A stretch of 64,000 nt of DNA from the NCBI GenBank assembly GCA_947367855.1, contig CANBFE010000010.1:1-64000 (forward strand), in the 5' to 3' direction. Below are positions 34,328 through 44,351 of the stretch, one piece after another. Source of the DNA: an uncultured Lachnospiraceae bacterium (GTDB lineage: Bacteria; Bacillota; Clostridia; Lachnospirales; Lachnospiraceae). The position numbers and the translations under genes are program-made. Under the pieces are notes generated by a model. That model saw nothing but the letters and a program-made list of their open reading frames with translations. It made no database searches and had not been told where the DNA came from. Each line of letters starts with the position of its first letter. Within the stretch, counting starts at the first letter, position 1.

Positions 34328-35713
34328 TTACGGTTCTCCATCTGTCTTTTGTCTCAGCCCACGCAATATATACAGGTAACTGGGCACCAGGATCAAATCC
34401 GCCCCCAACCAGGCCAGAACTTCCGCATACATGATTCCGTTCTCCCCCAACAGCAGGGGCAGCGCCAGGGCCGCTCCGGTTCGCATGACAAATTCCGCCA
34501 CGCCGGAAGCCATGGGCAGGACCGTATTGCCCAGTCCCTGGATGCAGCTTCTGGTGATATGCAGCACATACAGGACAGGCAGGCATAGGGACATAACGGC
34601 CAGATAACGGAATGCGATCTCCAGGGCCTGCGCGCTCTGACCCGCCTCCTGCGGCATAAACCAGGCCAGGATCCACCGTCCAAAGCCCAGCATAATCCCT
34701 GTAATGAACAGGGAGGTTACCATGGCGATGACCAGACCTGCCCGCATGCCCTCCGATATGCGGCGCACTTTTCCCGCCCCCAGGTTCTGGCCGGAATAGG
34801 TGACCATGGCGTATCCGTAGGAAGTGGCCGCCACCTCCAGAAGGCCGTAGAGCTTGTTGGTAGCCGTCATGCCTGCGATAAAAACCACGCCGAAGCCGTT
34901 GACAATCATCTGGACGATCATGCCGCCCACGGAGATCACTGTGTTCTGAAAGGCCATGGGCAGTCCCAGTTTCATCAGGGTGCCGCAGAGCATGCCCTCC
35001 GGTTTCCAGTCTTCCCGTCCCAGTTTCAGGGCAGGGATGCGCACAATATGCAGGATGCAGTATACGGCGGACAGGCACTGGGCGATCACCGTGGCGGCGG
35101 CAGCTCCCTGCACGCCCCAGTGGAATCCCATGACAAATACAAAATCCAGTACAATATTGGTCAGGGAAGCGATCACCATGGCAATCAGAGGCTTCCTTCC
35201 GTTACCAAGGGCGCGCAGAATGGCAGCTGCCAGATTGTACGCCATCACGACAGGAAGCCCGCCAAACAGGATCCGCAGGTACGCCATGGAGATAGGCCGG
35301 ATTTCCTCCGGCGTCTTCAGCAGGGACACAGCCCATTCCGCCCCTGCCTGACTGAGAAGGGTCAGGGCTGCGGCGCAGGCTGTGGCCAGGAAAATGGAAT
35401 TTGTAATCACCTGCCGCAGCCTGCCATGTTCCCCTGCGCCGAATTTCTGGGCCATCAGAATGGAAAATCCCTGGGCAAATCCCTGGGTCACCCCCAGAGT
35501 CAGCCAGTTCAGCCAGTCCACCGCCCCCAGCGCCGCAAGGGCTTCCACTCCCAACACCTTTCCCACCACAGCCGTGTCCACCACCGTATACATCTGCTGG
35601 AAAATATTTCCCGCCATCAGGGGCAAGGAAAACAGCAGGATGATGCGCCAGGGAGCCCCTTCTGTCTGTACGTTTGTACCCGTTTTTCCGGATAATTTCT
35701 CTGTGGTTTCCAT
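34328..35713 (-). CDS. MATE-family efflux transporter
   Basis: This protein of 461 residues has twelve membrane helices. Typical MATE features are the first-helix region LFSLPLMAGNIFQQMYTVVDTAVVGKVLG, split here as LMAGNIFQQMYTVVDT and VVGKVLG, the central SLTNIVLDFVFVMGFHWGVQ, and GLPMAFQNTVISVGGMIVQ at the start of the second half. These proteins export drugs or metabolites by Na+ or H+ antiport. GGAG about 8 bases before 35713 decides the start. The gene follows gpsA by 51 bases on the same strand and may be read through from the der-plsY-gpsA operon. It is the canonical MATE of the two in the window. Confidence 0.88.
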   Translation of the reverse strand: METTEKLSGKTGTNVQTEGAPWRIILLFSLPLMAGNIFQQMYTVVDTAVVGKVLGVEALAALGAVDWLNWLTLGVTQGFAQGFSILMAQKFGAGEHGRLRQVITNSIFLATACAAALTLLSQAGAEWAVSLLKTPEEIRPISMAYLRILFGGLPVVMAYNLAAAILRALGNGRKPLIAMVIASLTNIVLDFVFVMGFHWGVQGAAAATVIAQCLSAVYCILHIVRIPALKLGREDWKPEGMLCGTLMKLGLPMAFQNTVISVGGMIVQMIVNGFGVVFIAGMTATNKLYGLLEVAATSYGYAMVTYSGQNLGAGKVRRISEGMRAGLVIAMVTSLFITGIMLGFGRWILAWFMPQEAGQSAQALEIAFRYLAVMSLCLPVLYVLHITRSCIQGLGNTVLPMASGVAEFVMRTGAALALPLLLGENGIMYAEVLAWLGADLILVPSYLYILRGLRQKTDGEP

Positions 35714-35764
35714 GAGTTTGTCTCCGTCCCCGCTTTCAATGCGCAATACAGTCTGCAGTTAAAA

Positions 35765-36778
35765 TCATGTTTCCGGCCAGGGCAGATCGGATACCTCCAA
35801 CTTCTTATCCCGCAGCATCAGCTCTTTCACTGCCTGGGCCGCGCTCTTTCCCTGGAACAGCACCGCATTCACCTGCTCGATGATGGGAAGCTGCACTTTG
35901 TACTTTGCGGCCAGCTCCATGGCCGCTTCCGCGGAGTGGACGCCCTCCACCACCATCTGAACCTCAGCCATGGCCTCCTGGCAGGTTTTGCCCTGGCCGA
36001 TGAGGATGCCCGCCCGGCGGTTTCTGGAATGCATGCTGGCACAGGTCACAATCAGGTCGCCGATTCCCGTAAGGCCGCAGAAAGTCTCGAATTTTCCCCC
36101 CATGGCAGTACCCAGTCTGGCAATTTCCGTAATGCCCCGGGTGATGAGGGCCGCCTTGGTGTTGTCCCCGTATCCCAGGCCGTCGGCGATGCCTGCCGCC
36201 AGGGCCACCACGTTTTTCAGAGAGCCCCCCAGTTCCATCCCCAGAATGTCCGGACTGATATAGACCCGGAACACTTCATTCATGAACAGGTTCCGGATAT
36301 ATTCCGCAGTATTTTTGGACTTGGCGCCCACCACAATGGTGGTGGGGACCCCTCTCCCCACTTCCTCGGCATGGGAAGGGCCGGACATGACGGCCACATC
36401 CGCCCGGGGAATTTCCTGTTCAATGATTTCAGAGAGGGTCATCTGGGTATGGGCCTCGATTCCCTTCGCCACGTTGAGAATCTTCTGGTTCCCCGCCACA
36501 AAGGGGCCAAAGCGGTGGGCTGTCTCCCTTGTATAGGAGCTTGCCACCGACATGACCAACAGGTCTTTCCCTTCCGCTGCCTCCTTCTCGTCCAGGGTGA
36601 AGACCACATTCTCCGGCAGCTTTACCCCGGGCAGCATCTTATGCTCACGGTGTTCCCTGAGCATGGCGATTTCCTTTTCCAGTGCTGACCAGACCGTAAT
36701 CTCATGACCGTTTTTTGCGAGCAGCGACGCCAGGGCGATTCCCCAGCTGCCTCCTCCGATGATACTTACCTTAGCCAT
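35765..36778 (-). CDS. gpsA: NAD(P)-dependent glycerol-3-phosphate dehydrogenase
   Basis: GpsA reduces dihydroxyacetone phosphate to sn-glycerol 3-phosphate, the backbone of phospholipids. The 337-residue protein has the nucleotide-binding N-terminus VSIIGGGSWGIALASLL. The catalytic-domain signature KNVVALAAGIADGLGYGDNTKAALITRG is split here as KNVVALAAGIADG and LGYGDNTKAALITRG. FCGLTGIGDLIVTC follows. Length and motifs are complete. It lies just after plsY, whose enzyme uses the glycerol-3-phosphate, in the conserved cluster DUF512-der-plsY-gpsA. Confidence 0.96.
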   Translation of the reverse strand: MAKVSIIGGGSWGIALASLLAKNGHEITVWSALEKEIAMLREHREHKMLPGVKLPENVVFTLDEKEAAEGKDLLVMSVASSYTRETAHRFGPFVAGNQKILNVAKGIEAHTQMTLSEIIEQEIPRADVAVMSGPSHAEEVGRGVPTTIVVGAKSKNTAEYIRNLFMNEVFRVYISPDILGMELGGSLKNVVALAAGIADGLGYGDNTKAALITRGITEIARLGTAMGGKFETFCGLTGIGDLIVTCASMHSRNRRAGILIGQGKTCQEAMAEVQMVVEGVHSAEAAMELAAKYKVQLPIIEQVNAVLFQGKSAAQAVKELMLRDKKLEVSDLPWPET

Positions 36779-36842
36779 AACGCCTCCTTCTACCTTCCGC
36801 CACTGCGGCTGTTTCCGTTCCTGTTCACCGTAAATCCGTCAG

Positions 36843-37526
36843 TTATTGTTTCGTCCCGCCTTTTTCCGGCTCCACATCCAGTTTGTTTTTCTTCAGCAGA
36901 TAAGTCCGCCTCTCATTTCCGTGAAGCAGGCGGATTATGTTCTGTCTGTGCATCCAGTAGGCCAGGCCCGCCAGAAGCACGGACACCGCATACATCTCAT
37001 AGAGCTGGGCCTGAGTCATGCCTGCGAAGACACCCATCTGTCCGCAGACTGCCATCTCGATGACAAAGCCCAGATATACCATCAGCGAACCCAGGGAAAC
37101 CAGATGCGTGGTAAAGAAAATACCGAAAAACACCGCCACTCCCATGATAATAAAGTAGGGATGAAAGGACAGAATCAGACCTGCAGTGGCAGCAATCCCC
37201 TTGCCTCCCTTAAAATGCATGTAAAACGGAAAATTATGTCCCAGTATGGCCCCGGCCCCGGCATACAGACTCAGCAGGTAGATCATGTCCGGATGGCTTC
37301 CGCCGAAAATAAGCCGGGAAACCCACACAGCAGCCATGCATTTGAGACAGTCTCCGGCCAGTACGATCAGTCCGGCCTTTGTTCCCAGTACCCGAAGGGC
37401 GTTCGTGGTCCCGGAATTTCCGCTGCCGTGCTGCCGGATATCGATTCCATGCGCTTTTCCGTAAAAATATGCCGTCTGAAACAGACCAAACCCATAACCA
37501 ATGACTAAACAGATAACCCTTTCCAT
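36843..37526 (-). CDS. plsY: Acyl-phosphate:glycerol-3-phosphate acyltransferase PlsY
   Basis: PlsY is an integral membrane enzyme that transfers an acyl chain from acyl-phosphate to glycerol 3-phosphate, the first step of phosphatidate synthesis. Motifs visible are GSGNSGTTNALRVLG near the N-terminus and GHNFPFYMHFKGGKGIA. The 227-residue length includes a basic C-terminal tail of about 25 residues (ERRTYLLKKNKLD) beyond the usual end. Its substrate acyl-phosphate can come from FakA-phosphorylated fatty acids; fakA lies elsewhere in this window. It lies 6 bases after der. Confidence 0.95.
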   Translation of the reverse strand: MERVICLVIGYGFGLFQTAYFYGKAHGIDIRQHGSGNSGTTNALRVLGTKAGLIVLAGDCLKCMAAVWVSRLIFGGSHPDMIYLLSLYAGAGAILGHNFPFYMHFKGGKGIAATAGLILSFHPYFIIMGVAVFFGIFFTTHLVSLGSLMVYLGFVIEMAVCGQMGVFAGMTQAQLYEMYAVSVLLAGLAYWMHRQNIIRLLHGNERRTYLLKKNKLDVEPEKGGTKQ

Positions 37527-37532
37527 AAGACC

Positions 37533-38873
37533 CTATTGCTCCTTTTCGTTTCTTTCCCTGATGATGAACCGCAGGGGAGTGCCCCGGAATCCAAAGGTCT
37601 CCCGAATCTGGTTTTCGATATATCTTGTATAGGAAAAATGCATCAGTTCCCTGCTGTTTACAAAAATGACAAAGGTAGGCGGTTTTACGGATACCTGTGT
37701 AATATAGTAAAGCCTCAGACGCTTGCCCTTGTCGGAAGGAGGCTGCTGCAGGGCCACTGCCTCCGCCATAATCTCGTTCAGCACACCGGTGGCCACGCGC
37801 ATGGCATGGTTTTCGCTGACCATGTCTATGAGGTCGAAAAGCTTATGCAGCCTCTGTCCTGTCAGGGCGGACAGAAACAGCATTTCGGCATATGGCATAT
37901 AGGACAGGACTCCCCTGATTTTGTCAGTCATTTCGTATATGGTTTTGTCGTTCTTCTTTACCGCATCCCATTTGTTAACCACAATGATTACGGCCTTGCC
38001 CCTCTCATGGGCGATTCCCGCAATCTTTGCGTCCTGCTCGCTGACGCCCTCCACTGCATCAATCACCAACACCACAATATCCGACCGTTCCACTGCGCTG
38101 ACGGCGCGGACGATCATATAGCGCTCCAGGTCTTCCTTGATCTTATTCTTCCGGCGCAGTCCTGCCGTGTCGATAAACACGTATTCCTTTCCGTTGTGGG
38201 TGATCTCCGTGTCCACCGCATCCCGAGTGGTTCCTGCGATGTCCGATACGATCAGACGGTCTTCCCCCAGAAGCCTGTTGATCAGGGATGATTTTCCAAC
38301 ATTGGGTTTTCCTACAATTGCAACCCTGGGCCGTTCATCCTCTTCTTCCCCTTCCGCAGACCTGTCAAAATGGGCGGTCACTTCCTCCAGCATATCCCCC
38401 AGTCCCAGCTTGTTGGCTGCAGAGACCGGATGGGGATCCCCGATTCCCAGGTTGTAGAACTCATATACATCCGCCATGTATTTTTCAAAGCTGTCCACTT
38501 TGTTGACTACAAGCACCACTGGTTTGTGGGAACGGCGCAGCATGTCCGCCACCTTGGAATCGGAATCCACCAGTCCGTCCTTTACGTCCACCAGGAACAG
38601 GATCACATCCGCCGTGTCAATGGCGATCTGGGCCTGGGCCCGCATCTGGGACAAAATCACATCCTGGCTGTCAGGCTCGATTCCCCCCGTATCAATCAGC
38701 GTAAATGTCTGGTCAAGCCAGGTCACATCCGTATAAATCCTGTCTCTGGTGATCCCCGGGGTATCCTGTACTATGGAGATCCTCTGTCCCGCCAGGGCGT
38801 TAAACAGGGTGGACTTTCCCACATTGGGCCTGCCTACCACCGCCACTATCGGTTTCGTACGTTTCTTTGCCAT
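37533..38873 (-). CDS. der: Ribosome-associated GTPase Der (EngA)
   Basis: Der has two tandem G domains, both visible: GRPNVGKSTLFNAL with DTGGIEPDS at the N-terminus, and GKPNVGKSSLINRL with DTAGLRRK at about 185-235. NKVD and NKWD are the G4 motifs of the two domains. A C-terminal KH-like domain ends the 446-residue protein. Der acts in maturation of the 50S ribosomal subunit and is usually essential. It is co-transcribed with DUF512 upstream (14-base gap) and plsY downstream (6-base gap). Confidence 0.97.
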   Translation of the reverse strand: MAKKRTKPIVAVVGRPNVGKSTLFNALAGQRISIVQDTPGITRDRIYTDVTWLDQTFTLIDTGGIEPDSQDVILSQMRAQAQIAIDTADVILFLVDVKDGLVDSDSKVADMLRRSHKPVVLVVNKVDSFEKYMADVYEFYNLGIGDPHPVSAANKLGLGDMLEEVTAHFDRSAEGEEEDERPRVAIVGKPNVGKSSLINRLLGEDRLIVSDIAGTTRDAVDTEITHNGKEYVFIDTAGLRRKNKIKEDLERYMIVRAVSAVERSDIVVLVIDAVEGVSEQDAKIAGIAHERGKAVIIVVNKWDAVKKNDKTIYEMTDKIRGVLSYMPYAEMLFLSALTGQRLHKLFDLIDMVSENHAMRVATGVLNEIMAEAVALQQPPSDKGKRLRLYYITQVSVKPPTFVIFVNSRELMHFSYTRYIENQIRETFGFRGTPLRFIIRERNEKEQ

Positions 38874-38887
38874 TTTATCACCTCTAT

Positions 38888-40255
38888 TTATCGTTCTTCC
38901 TCTATCCTGTCTGCGGAAATCCGTCTTCCCAGGACTGCCTCCACAAAATCATTTCCGCTTGATTTTACAATATTAACGGGCACTTGTAAAGCCTTTTCCA
39001 AATCTCCCACCCGCATATCGTCCAAAAACACATCTTCCCCGCTGCGTAGGATATTTTCCGGAAGCAGAAGGCGGCTGCCCAGGGGGCGGCCTTTTAACTG
39101 CGCCAGAAGGTCCCGTCCCGTCAGAAGTCCGGATACCGTGATCTGCTCCCCGAAAAATTCATTGGTAATGGGATAAATATGGATTTTCAGGCCGGGCCAG
39201 GTATCTGTCATCTGTTCCGCCATTTTCCGGATATAGGGAAAGGCAAGCTTTCCCGTGGCCATGGACAGCTCTTCCCTGGGAAAAAAGCCGGAAAAGGATT
39301 CCCGGGTCTGTATGGCAGCCATGCACTCCGCAAATTCATCCTCAAGCAGCCGGAGCATTCCCACACCGTTTTCCAGCTGGAGATATCCGTCATAGCGTTC
39401 CGCTTCCGGCATTTCCCTTCCCGCCAGTATGTACCACTCGTCACTGGCATGGATGAAATGGGTTCCGTACTTTTCAAGGCATTCTCTCTGAAAGGTTTCA
39501 ATGGTGTTTATGACGGCAGCGGCATCCTCTCCGTCAAAGGCCTCCAGGGGATACAGTCCCTCCCGGTACCTGGACAGTCCCACCGGCACCACGGATACGC
39601 TCTCCATATAAGGAATGTACCGCATCAGCCTGGTTATGCTGTATTCCAGTTCCTCTCCGTCGTTTATGCCCCTGCAGAGAACAATCTGCCCGTTCATGCG
39701 GATTCCCGCCTGGTGGAGCTTATCAATTTTGCCCAGGGCCTCTCCTGCAAAACGGTTGTTAAGCATCCGGCAGCGAAGCTCCGGGTTCATGGTATGGATG
39801 GAGATGTTGATGGGGGAAAGTCTGTATCTGCAGATTCTTTCAATGTCATGGTCCGACATATTGGTCAGCGTGACATAATTTCCCTGGAGAAAGGACAGCC
39901 GGGAATCGTCATCCTTAAAATACAGGGTCTCCCGCATCCCCGGGGGCATCTGGTCAATAAAACAGAAGATACACTTATTCCTGCAGCTGCGGTATTCATC
40001 CATCAGGCCGTTTTCAAACGTGATTCCAAGGTCTTCGTCAGGCTCCTTCTCCACTTCCAGAAGCCACTGCTCTCCGTCCGGTTTCTCCACAAGCACCTCA
40101 ACATAGGCATTCTGAATCAGAAACTGATAATCAAAAATATCCTCTATCTCCGTATTGTCTATGGACAGCAGCCTGTCCCCGGGTTCTATTTCCAGTTCCT
40201 CCGCTATGCTTCCCGGTTCCACGGATTGAATGATGTGAATCTTGTCTTTTTTCAT
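38888..40255 (-). CDS. DUF512 radical SAM/PDZ protein
   Basis: This protein of 455 residues has a PDZ-like N-terminus (VEPGSIAEELEIEPGDRLLSI), then a radical-SAM-like cysteine cluster CX3CX2C at C91, C95 and C98 (CRNKCIFCFIDQMP). A DUF512 C-terminal domain contains TGRDLLAQLKGRPLG. The family is conserved next to der in Clostridia; an iron-sulfur enzyme role has been proposed but no substrate is known. It is the first gene of the operon leading to der, plsY and gpsA, divergent from prs. No membrane segment is present. Confidence 0.9.
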   Translation of the reverse strand: MKKDKIHIIQSVEPGSIAEELEIEPGDRLLSIDNTEIEDIFDYQFLIQNAYVEVLVEKPDGEQWLLEVEKEPDEDLGITFENGLMDEYRSCRNKCIFCFIDQMPPGMRETLYFKDDDSRLSFLQGNYVTLTNMSDHDIERICRYRLSPINISIHTMNPELRCRMLNNRFAGEALGKIDKLHQAGIRMNGQIVLCRGINDGEELEYSITRLMRYIPYMESVSVVPVGLSRYREGLYPLEAFDGEDAAAVINTIETFQRECLEKYGTHFIHASDEWYILAGREMPEAERYDGYLQLENGVGMLRLLEDEFAECMAAIQTRESFSGFFPREELSMATGKLAFPYIRKMAEQMTDTWPGLKIHIYPITNEFFGEQITVSGLLTGRDLLAQLKGRPLGSRLLLPENILRSGEDVFLDDMRVGDLEKALQVPVNIVKSSGNDFVEAVLGRRISADRIEEER

Positions 40256-40344
40256 AAAACCAACCTTTCATGACATTTTAAAATTGTTCCTTCCGGGCGT
40301 GGCATCCCCACATTCGCAGCGCCCACACAGGTGAAAAATATTCC

Positions 40345-40372
40345 TTGACGCGCTGCCGCATCAGGTTATAAA
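40345..40372 (+). promoter_or_regulatory. Promoter of the phosphoribosyl pyrophosphate synthetase gene
   Basis: TTGACG (40345-40350), 16 bases and TATAAA (40367-40372) lie about 35 bases upstream of the ATG at 40407, giving a very short leader with GGAGG. Confidence 0.65.
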
Positions 40373-40406
40373 ATAAGATCAGTATCATATACAACCGGAG
40401 GACAAC

Positions 40407-41600
40407 ATGCCTAATTTACAAGAGATTGAAAAAGCCCTGCCTGTAGCCCCCTTAAAAATCGCAGCCCTGCCCTCTGCCCGGGACATGGGGATGCGGGTTA
40501 ACGATTATCTGGTACAATTCCGCAAAAGCCTCAGCAAAGAGAAACTGAAAAAGGATCCTGCCTTCCAGGGATACACGGAGGAAAATTACCTGGTGGATGT
40601 GGAAACCCTGCGTTTCGGCAGCGGTGAGGGAAAAGCCGCTTTCCGCGAATCAATCCGGGGAAAGGACCTGTTTCTGCTTGTGGACATCTGCAATCACAGT
40701 ATAACCTATAACATGAACGGCTATGTAAACCACATGTCGCCGGATGACCATTACCAGGATTTAAAGCGGGTTATCATGGCCTGCAACGGCAAAGCCCACA
40801 GAATCAATGTGATTATGCCCTTTCTCTATGAGAGCAGGCAGCACAAGCGCAGCGGAAGGGAATCCCTGGACTGCGCCTATGCACTGCGGGAGCTCAGGGA
40901 CATGGGAATCAGCAATTTCATCACCTTTGACGCACACGACCCCAGGGTACAGAATGCCATTCCCTTAAACGGCTTTGACAACTTTACCACGCCCTATGAA
41001 TTCATCAAGGTTCTTCTGAACTCCGAAAAAGACCTGATTGTGGACAAAGATCATCTCATTGTAATCAGCCCTGACGAAGGCGCACTGGACCGGGCCATTT
41101 ACTTTGCCAGTGTCCTGGGCGTGGACACCGGAATGTTTTACAAACGAAGAGACTACTCCGCTATAGTCAACGGACGGAATCCTATTGTGGCCCATGAGTT
41201 TCTGGGCGACAATATTGACGGGAAGGATGTCTTTGTCATCGACGATATTATTTCCTCCGGACAGAGTATACTGGACACGGCCCGTCAGCTGAAGAATATG
41301 AATGCCAGGCGTGTGTTTCTCTGTTGTACCTTCGGCCTGTTTACGGACGGCCTGGAAGCATTTGATCAGGCCTATGAAAAGGGATACTTTGACAGACTCC
41401 TCACCACCGACCTGACCTACCTGCCCCCGGAGCTATACGCAAGGCCTTATTTTATCAAGGCGGACATGAGCAAGTTTGTGGCTTCCCTGATCAATTTCAT
41501 GAACCATGATGCCGCCATGAACAATGTGCTTGCCACCACGGAAAGAATTCATGCCGTTCTGGATGATTACAATAACCGGGCGCGCCTTGAGTTCAGCTGA
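40407..41600 (+). CDS. prs: Ribose-phosphate pyrophosphokinase
   Basis: The enzyme makes PRPP from ribose 5-phosphate and ATP, for nucleotide, histidine and tryptophan synthesis. The PRPP-binding loop is clear as DVFVIDDIISSGQSILDTA, and the ATP/ribose site includes MPFLYESRQHKRSGRESLDC and ITFDAHDPRVQNAI. At 397 residues it is about 80 longer than the common 315-residue enzyme, which is normal for the long clostridial form. GGAGG precedes the ATG. It is the only plus-strand gene for several kilobases, divergent from DUF512 and convergent with the histidine kinase, whose stop lies 9 bases away. Confidence 0.92.
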   Translation: MPNLQEIEKALPVAPLKIAALPSARDMGMRVNDYLVQFRKSLSKEKLKKDPAFQGYTEENYLVDVETLRFGSGEGKAAFRESIRGKDLFLLVDICNHSITYNMNGYVNHMSPDDHYQDLKRVIMACNGKAHRINVIMPFLYESRQHKRSGRESLDCAYALRELRDMGISNFITFDAHDPRVQNAIPLNGFDNFTTPYEFIKVLLNSEKDLIVDKDHLIVISPDEGALDRAIYFASVLGVDTGMFYKRRDYSAIVNGRNPIVAHEFLGDNIDGKDVFVIDDIISSGQSILDTARQLKNMNARRVFLCCTFGLFTDGLEAFDQAYEKGYFDRLLTTDLTYLPPELYARPYFIKADMSKFVASLINFMNHDAAMNNVLATTERIHAVLDDYNNRARLEFS

Positions 41601-41609
41601 GGCCCATTC

Positions 41610-44342
41610 TCATTCCCTGCCGGAAGACGGATTCACTGTTTCCTGTTCTTCCGGCAGAACGCTTTCTGATGGATTGTATTCCGAAAATGAGAATACGGTT
41701 TTAAAAAGATCTCCATCCAGGAAAATCTCGAAAATCCCCCCCTGAACCTGCACCAGGCTTTTCGCAATATACAGTCCAAGCCCGCTTCCCTCCGTAGTCC
41801 TGGAGGAATCCCCACGGATAAAGCGCTCTGTCAGTTCCTCCGAGCGGATATTCATCTGCTGTCTGGAAATATTTTTCACGGACACTTCCACCCTGCCGTC
41901 GTGTTTTGCCATGTCAATGTAAATTCTGGTTCCTTCCATGGCATACTTGCAGATATTGTTGAACAGGTTCTCCACCACCCTCCACATCCTGCTGCTGTCC
42001 GCGTAAATGCAGGCGGGCTGGTCCCCCTTCTCGAACACCACCTGAAGTCTGCACTCCTCCATTTTTTCGGAAAATTCCCCGATGCCCTGGTTGAGAAGCT
42101 CCGTCAGGTCCAACTGTTCTTTCTGCAGATCAATATTGCCTGAAGAGATCTTGGAAGCCTCCACCAGATCATCCGTAAGCTGTTTCAGCCGCTGTGTCTT
42201 GTTATCCAGAATCTCAATATACCCCCTGGCGGGCTCCTCCGTCATTTTCAGGCGTTTCAGCAGATCCACGTAATTGATGATGGATGTGAGGGGGGTCTTG
42301 ATATCGTGGGACACATTTGTGATCAGATCCGTCTTCAGCTGCTCGTCCTTCATGCTGGTATCCACAGCTTTTCTGATTCCCTCGCCGATGTTGTTCACCG
42401 CATCCGCAAGATCCCTGTTAAAACCGTGGAGTCCGCCTGTATCCAGCTTGAATTCCACCTCTCCGTCCCGGATGCGCCTGATACCTTCCACAATTTCGTT
42501 CTGTTCCGCATTGCGCCTGAAGAGAAGCACGCCGACAATGCTGTCCAGGGTTATCATTGCCACTGAAAGCAGGAACAGATACAGCCTCTGTTCCCGCAGA
42601 ATATACACGATGACAATTCCTGCCAGGTTTGAGAACAGAAATGCATTGTAGGGCAGCAGTGTGCTGACTGCGGAATTCTTATGCCGGAAAATAAATTTTA
42701 CACTGTTTTCCACCCCCAGGCAGAACCAGTGCAGGAAGCTGTCCGCCCACAGATTTCCGGCCCGGGTGCGCCTGACCAGGCTATACCAGACCAGCTGAAA
42801 TGCCGCGCTCAGATAAAGTCCGTAGAGCGCGAACAGGCCGTACTTATACAGCTGCGTGAGCTGAATCCCCAGAATTTCCGGGTTAGTTCCCGCAGCCACA
42901 ACGATTTCCCGGATGATTCGGTATCCCCTCACCCCGCCGTAGACAAATGCGGCCGTCAGCGCCATGGCGGCCTCCGTCCAGATACGGTCAAAACGGTTGA
43001 GATACCAGATCTGCTCTCCCTTTTCGCTGACCGCCATGCCAGCGGTAAGCGTCAGATAAATTCCGATTCCCACCCAGACTGCACCCAGAAACAGGATAGT
43101 TCCCAGAAATTTGTTCATATTGGGCACGATTCTCTGGTAAACTGCATTCGCCTCCTGAAAAGCGTCCCCGATAATGGTATAATCGGAATCCACCCCCATC
43201 CAGATGTGTGTGGTATCGGGATCATAGCCATAGGTGTTGATGTAATGATCGATTTCTTCCTCGCTGAGAATGGTATTTCCCATGAAAACAAGGCTGTCCG
43301 GATAATAGATCAGGTACCATCTGTATTCATTGAAGGCTTCGGTGACATAATTATCCTCCACCCTGGCCAGGTCGGACCTGTTTGTAAATGTGGCGGGCCC
43401 GTTCTCCGTCATCATCCGCACCATGTATTTCACATTGCTGTTCTTCTCGTTATAGGCATCGTTGCACAGCTGGTACCGCTGATAATTAGACGAAATATCA
43501 TTTATTGCAGATGCTGTGTTCTCCTGGAGACGCATGTAATCCACCCAGTTGTCGGCGCAGCCCGTGAGCTGTTTCTCCCCCTCCGTGGTGGCATAGCGGC
43601 AGTTTAACATTGGTACATATACAATCAGGCTTCCGTCGTCTTCCCTGGATACATCGATTTTGCTCAGCTGCTTTGCCATGATATGTGAAAAAACAAGATC
43701 TTCCAACTGTTCTTCCGTACATTTTTCCAGTTTTTCAGACAGTAAAGCCACTTCCTCCGCAGTTTTTCCTATGGAAGAATAATCCGTTACGGTCCCCTCT
43801 GGCTCTTCCCCTGCACCGACGCTGTCGCCCACATGATAAAAATCGTCAAAGCTAAGCTGGCCGTATTCGTCCAGCTTAAAGTTTTCCGGGTAAATACAGT
43901 TGCCGAAATACTGGACAAAATCAGACATGCTTAAAAAACGGTTCTTGTACTCCACACCGTATTTTCCCCATTTGATCAGATTATCCAGTTCATAGGACAC
44001 TGTGATCCTGCAGTTTTGGTCAGCCCCGATCTCCCTGGCATAAGCCGTAACGTCAATCTCCTTCGAAGGGTCAAAGACGCCGTCGGTCTCCAGCTGCCGT
44101 TTGATGGCGGCAAGCCTGATGATGTCCGAAACGGCATTCCGGAAGAGATCGTGGTAGATTTCGGATTCCTCGAATTCCACTCCCATGTCAACCGGAAAAA
44201 TTTTATAAATCTGGGTGCCGTCTATGGAGTTTACTGCCACATGGGAATTCAGCAGCAGGCCTGCAGCTGCAAGCAGAATCCCCATGGCCAGGATATGCTG
44301 CAGCAGGCCCAGGCCAATCCTTTTAAACACTGGTTTCTTCAT
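41610..44342 (-). CDS. Sensor histidine kinase with large N-terminal sensor region
   Basis: The protein has 910 residues. The N-terminal membrane helix (LLQHILAMGILLAAAGLLL) starts a long, probably extracytoplasmic segment up to about residue 400. Several more membrane helices span 400-620. A HAMP-like/linker region follows, then a HisKA domain with H679 in NVSHDIKTPLTSIINYVDLL. The HATPase has N-box NLFNNICKYA and G-box TTEGSGLGLYIAKS. It is unusually large for a kinase of this kind. The response regulator gene lies directly upstream in the same operon (9-base gap). The signal is unknown. Confidence 0.9.
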   Translation of the reverse strand: MKKPVFKRIGLGLLQHILAMGILLAAAGLLLNSHVAVNSIDGTQIYKIFPVDMGVEFEESEIYHDLFRNAVSDIIRLAAIKRQLETDGVFDPSKEIDVTAYAREIGADQNCRITVSYELDNLIKWGKYGVEYKNRFLSMSDFVQYFGNCIYPENFKLDEYGQLSFDDFYHVGDSVGAGEEPEGTVTDYSSIGKTAEEVALLSEKLEKCTEEQLEDLVFSHIMAKQLSKIDVSREDDGSLIVYVPMLNCRYATTEGEKQLTGCADNWVDYMRLQENTASAINDISSNYQRYQLCNDAYNEKNSNVKYMVRMMTENGPATFTNRSDLARVEDNYVTEAFNEYRWYLIYYPDSLVFMGNTILSEEEIDHYINTYGYDPDTTHIWMGVDSDYTIIGDAFQEANAVYQRIVPNMNKFLGTILFLGAVWVGIGIYLTLTAGMAVSEKGEQIWYLNRFDRIWTEAAMALTAAFVYGGVRGYRIIREIVVAAGTNPEILGIQLTQLYKYGLFALYGLYLSAAFQLVWYSLVRRTRAGNLWADSFLHWFCLGVENSVKFIFRHKNSAVSTLLPYNAFLFSNLAGIVIVYILREQRLYLFLLSVAMITLDSIVGVLLFRRNAEQNEIVEGIRRIRDGEVEFKLDTGGLHGFNRDLADAVNNIGEGIRKAVDTSMKDEQLKTDLITNVSHDIKTPLTSIINYVDLLKRLKMTEEPARGYIEILDNKTQRLKQLTDDLVEASKISSGNIDLQKEQLDLTELLNQGIGEFSEKMEECRLQVVFEKGDQPACIYADSSRMWRVVENLFNNICKYAMEGTRIYIDMAKHDGRVEVSVKNISRQQMNIRSEELTERFIRGDSSRTTEGSGLGLYIAKSLVQVQGGIFEIFLDGDLFKTVFSFSEYNPSESVLPEEQETVNPSSGRE

Positions 44343-44351
44343 AAATCCGTC

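Noticed and set aside
34312..34434. Extension of the XRE-like remnant frame
   Set aside because: Past 34311 the frame overlaps the 3' end of the MATE gene on the other strand and loses any resemblance to a regulator.
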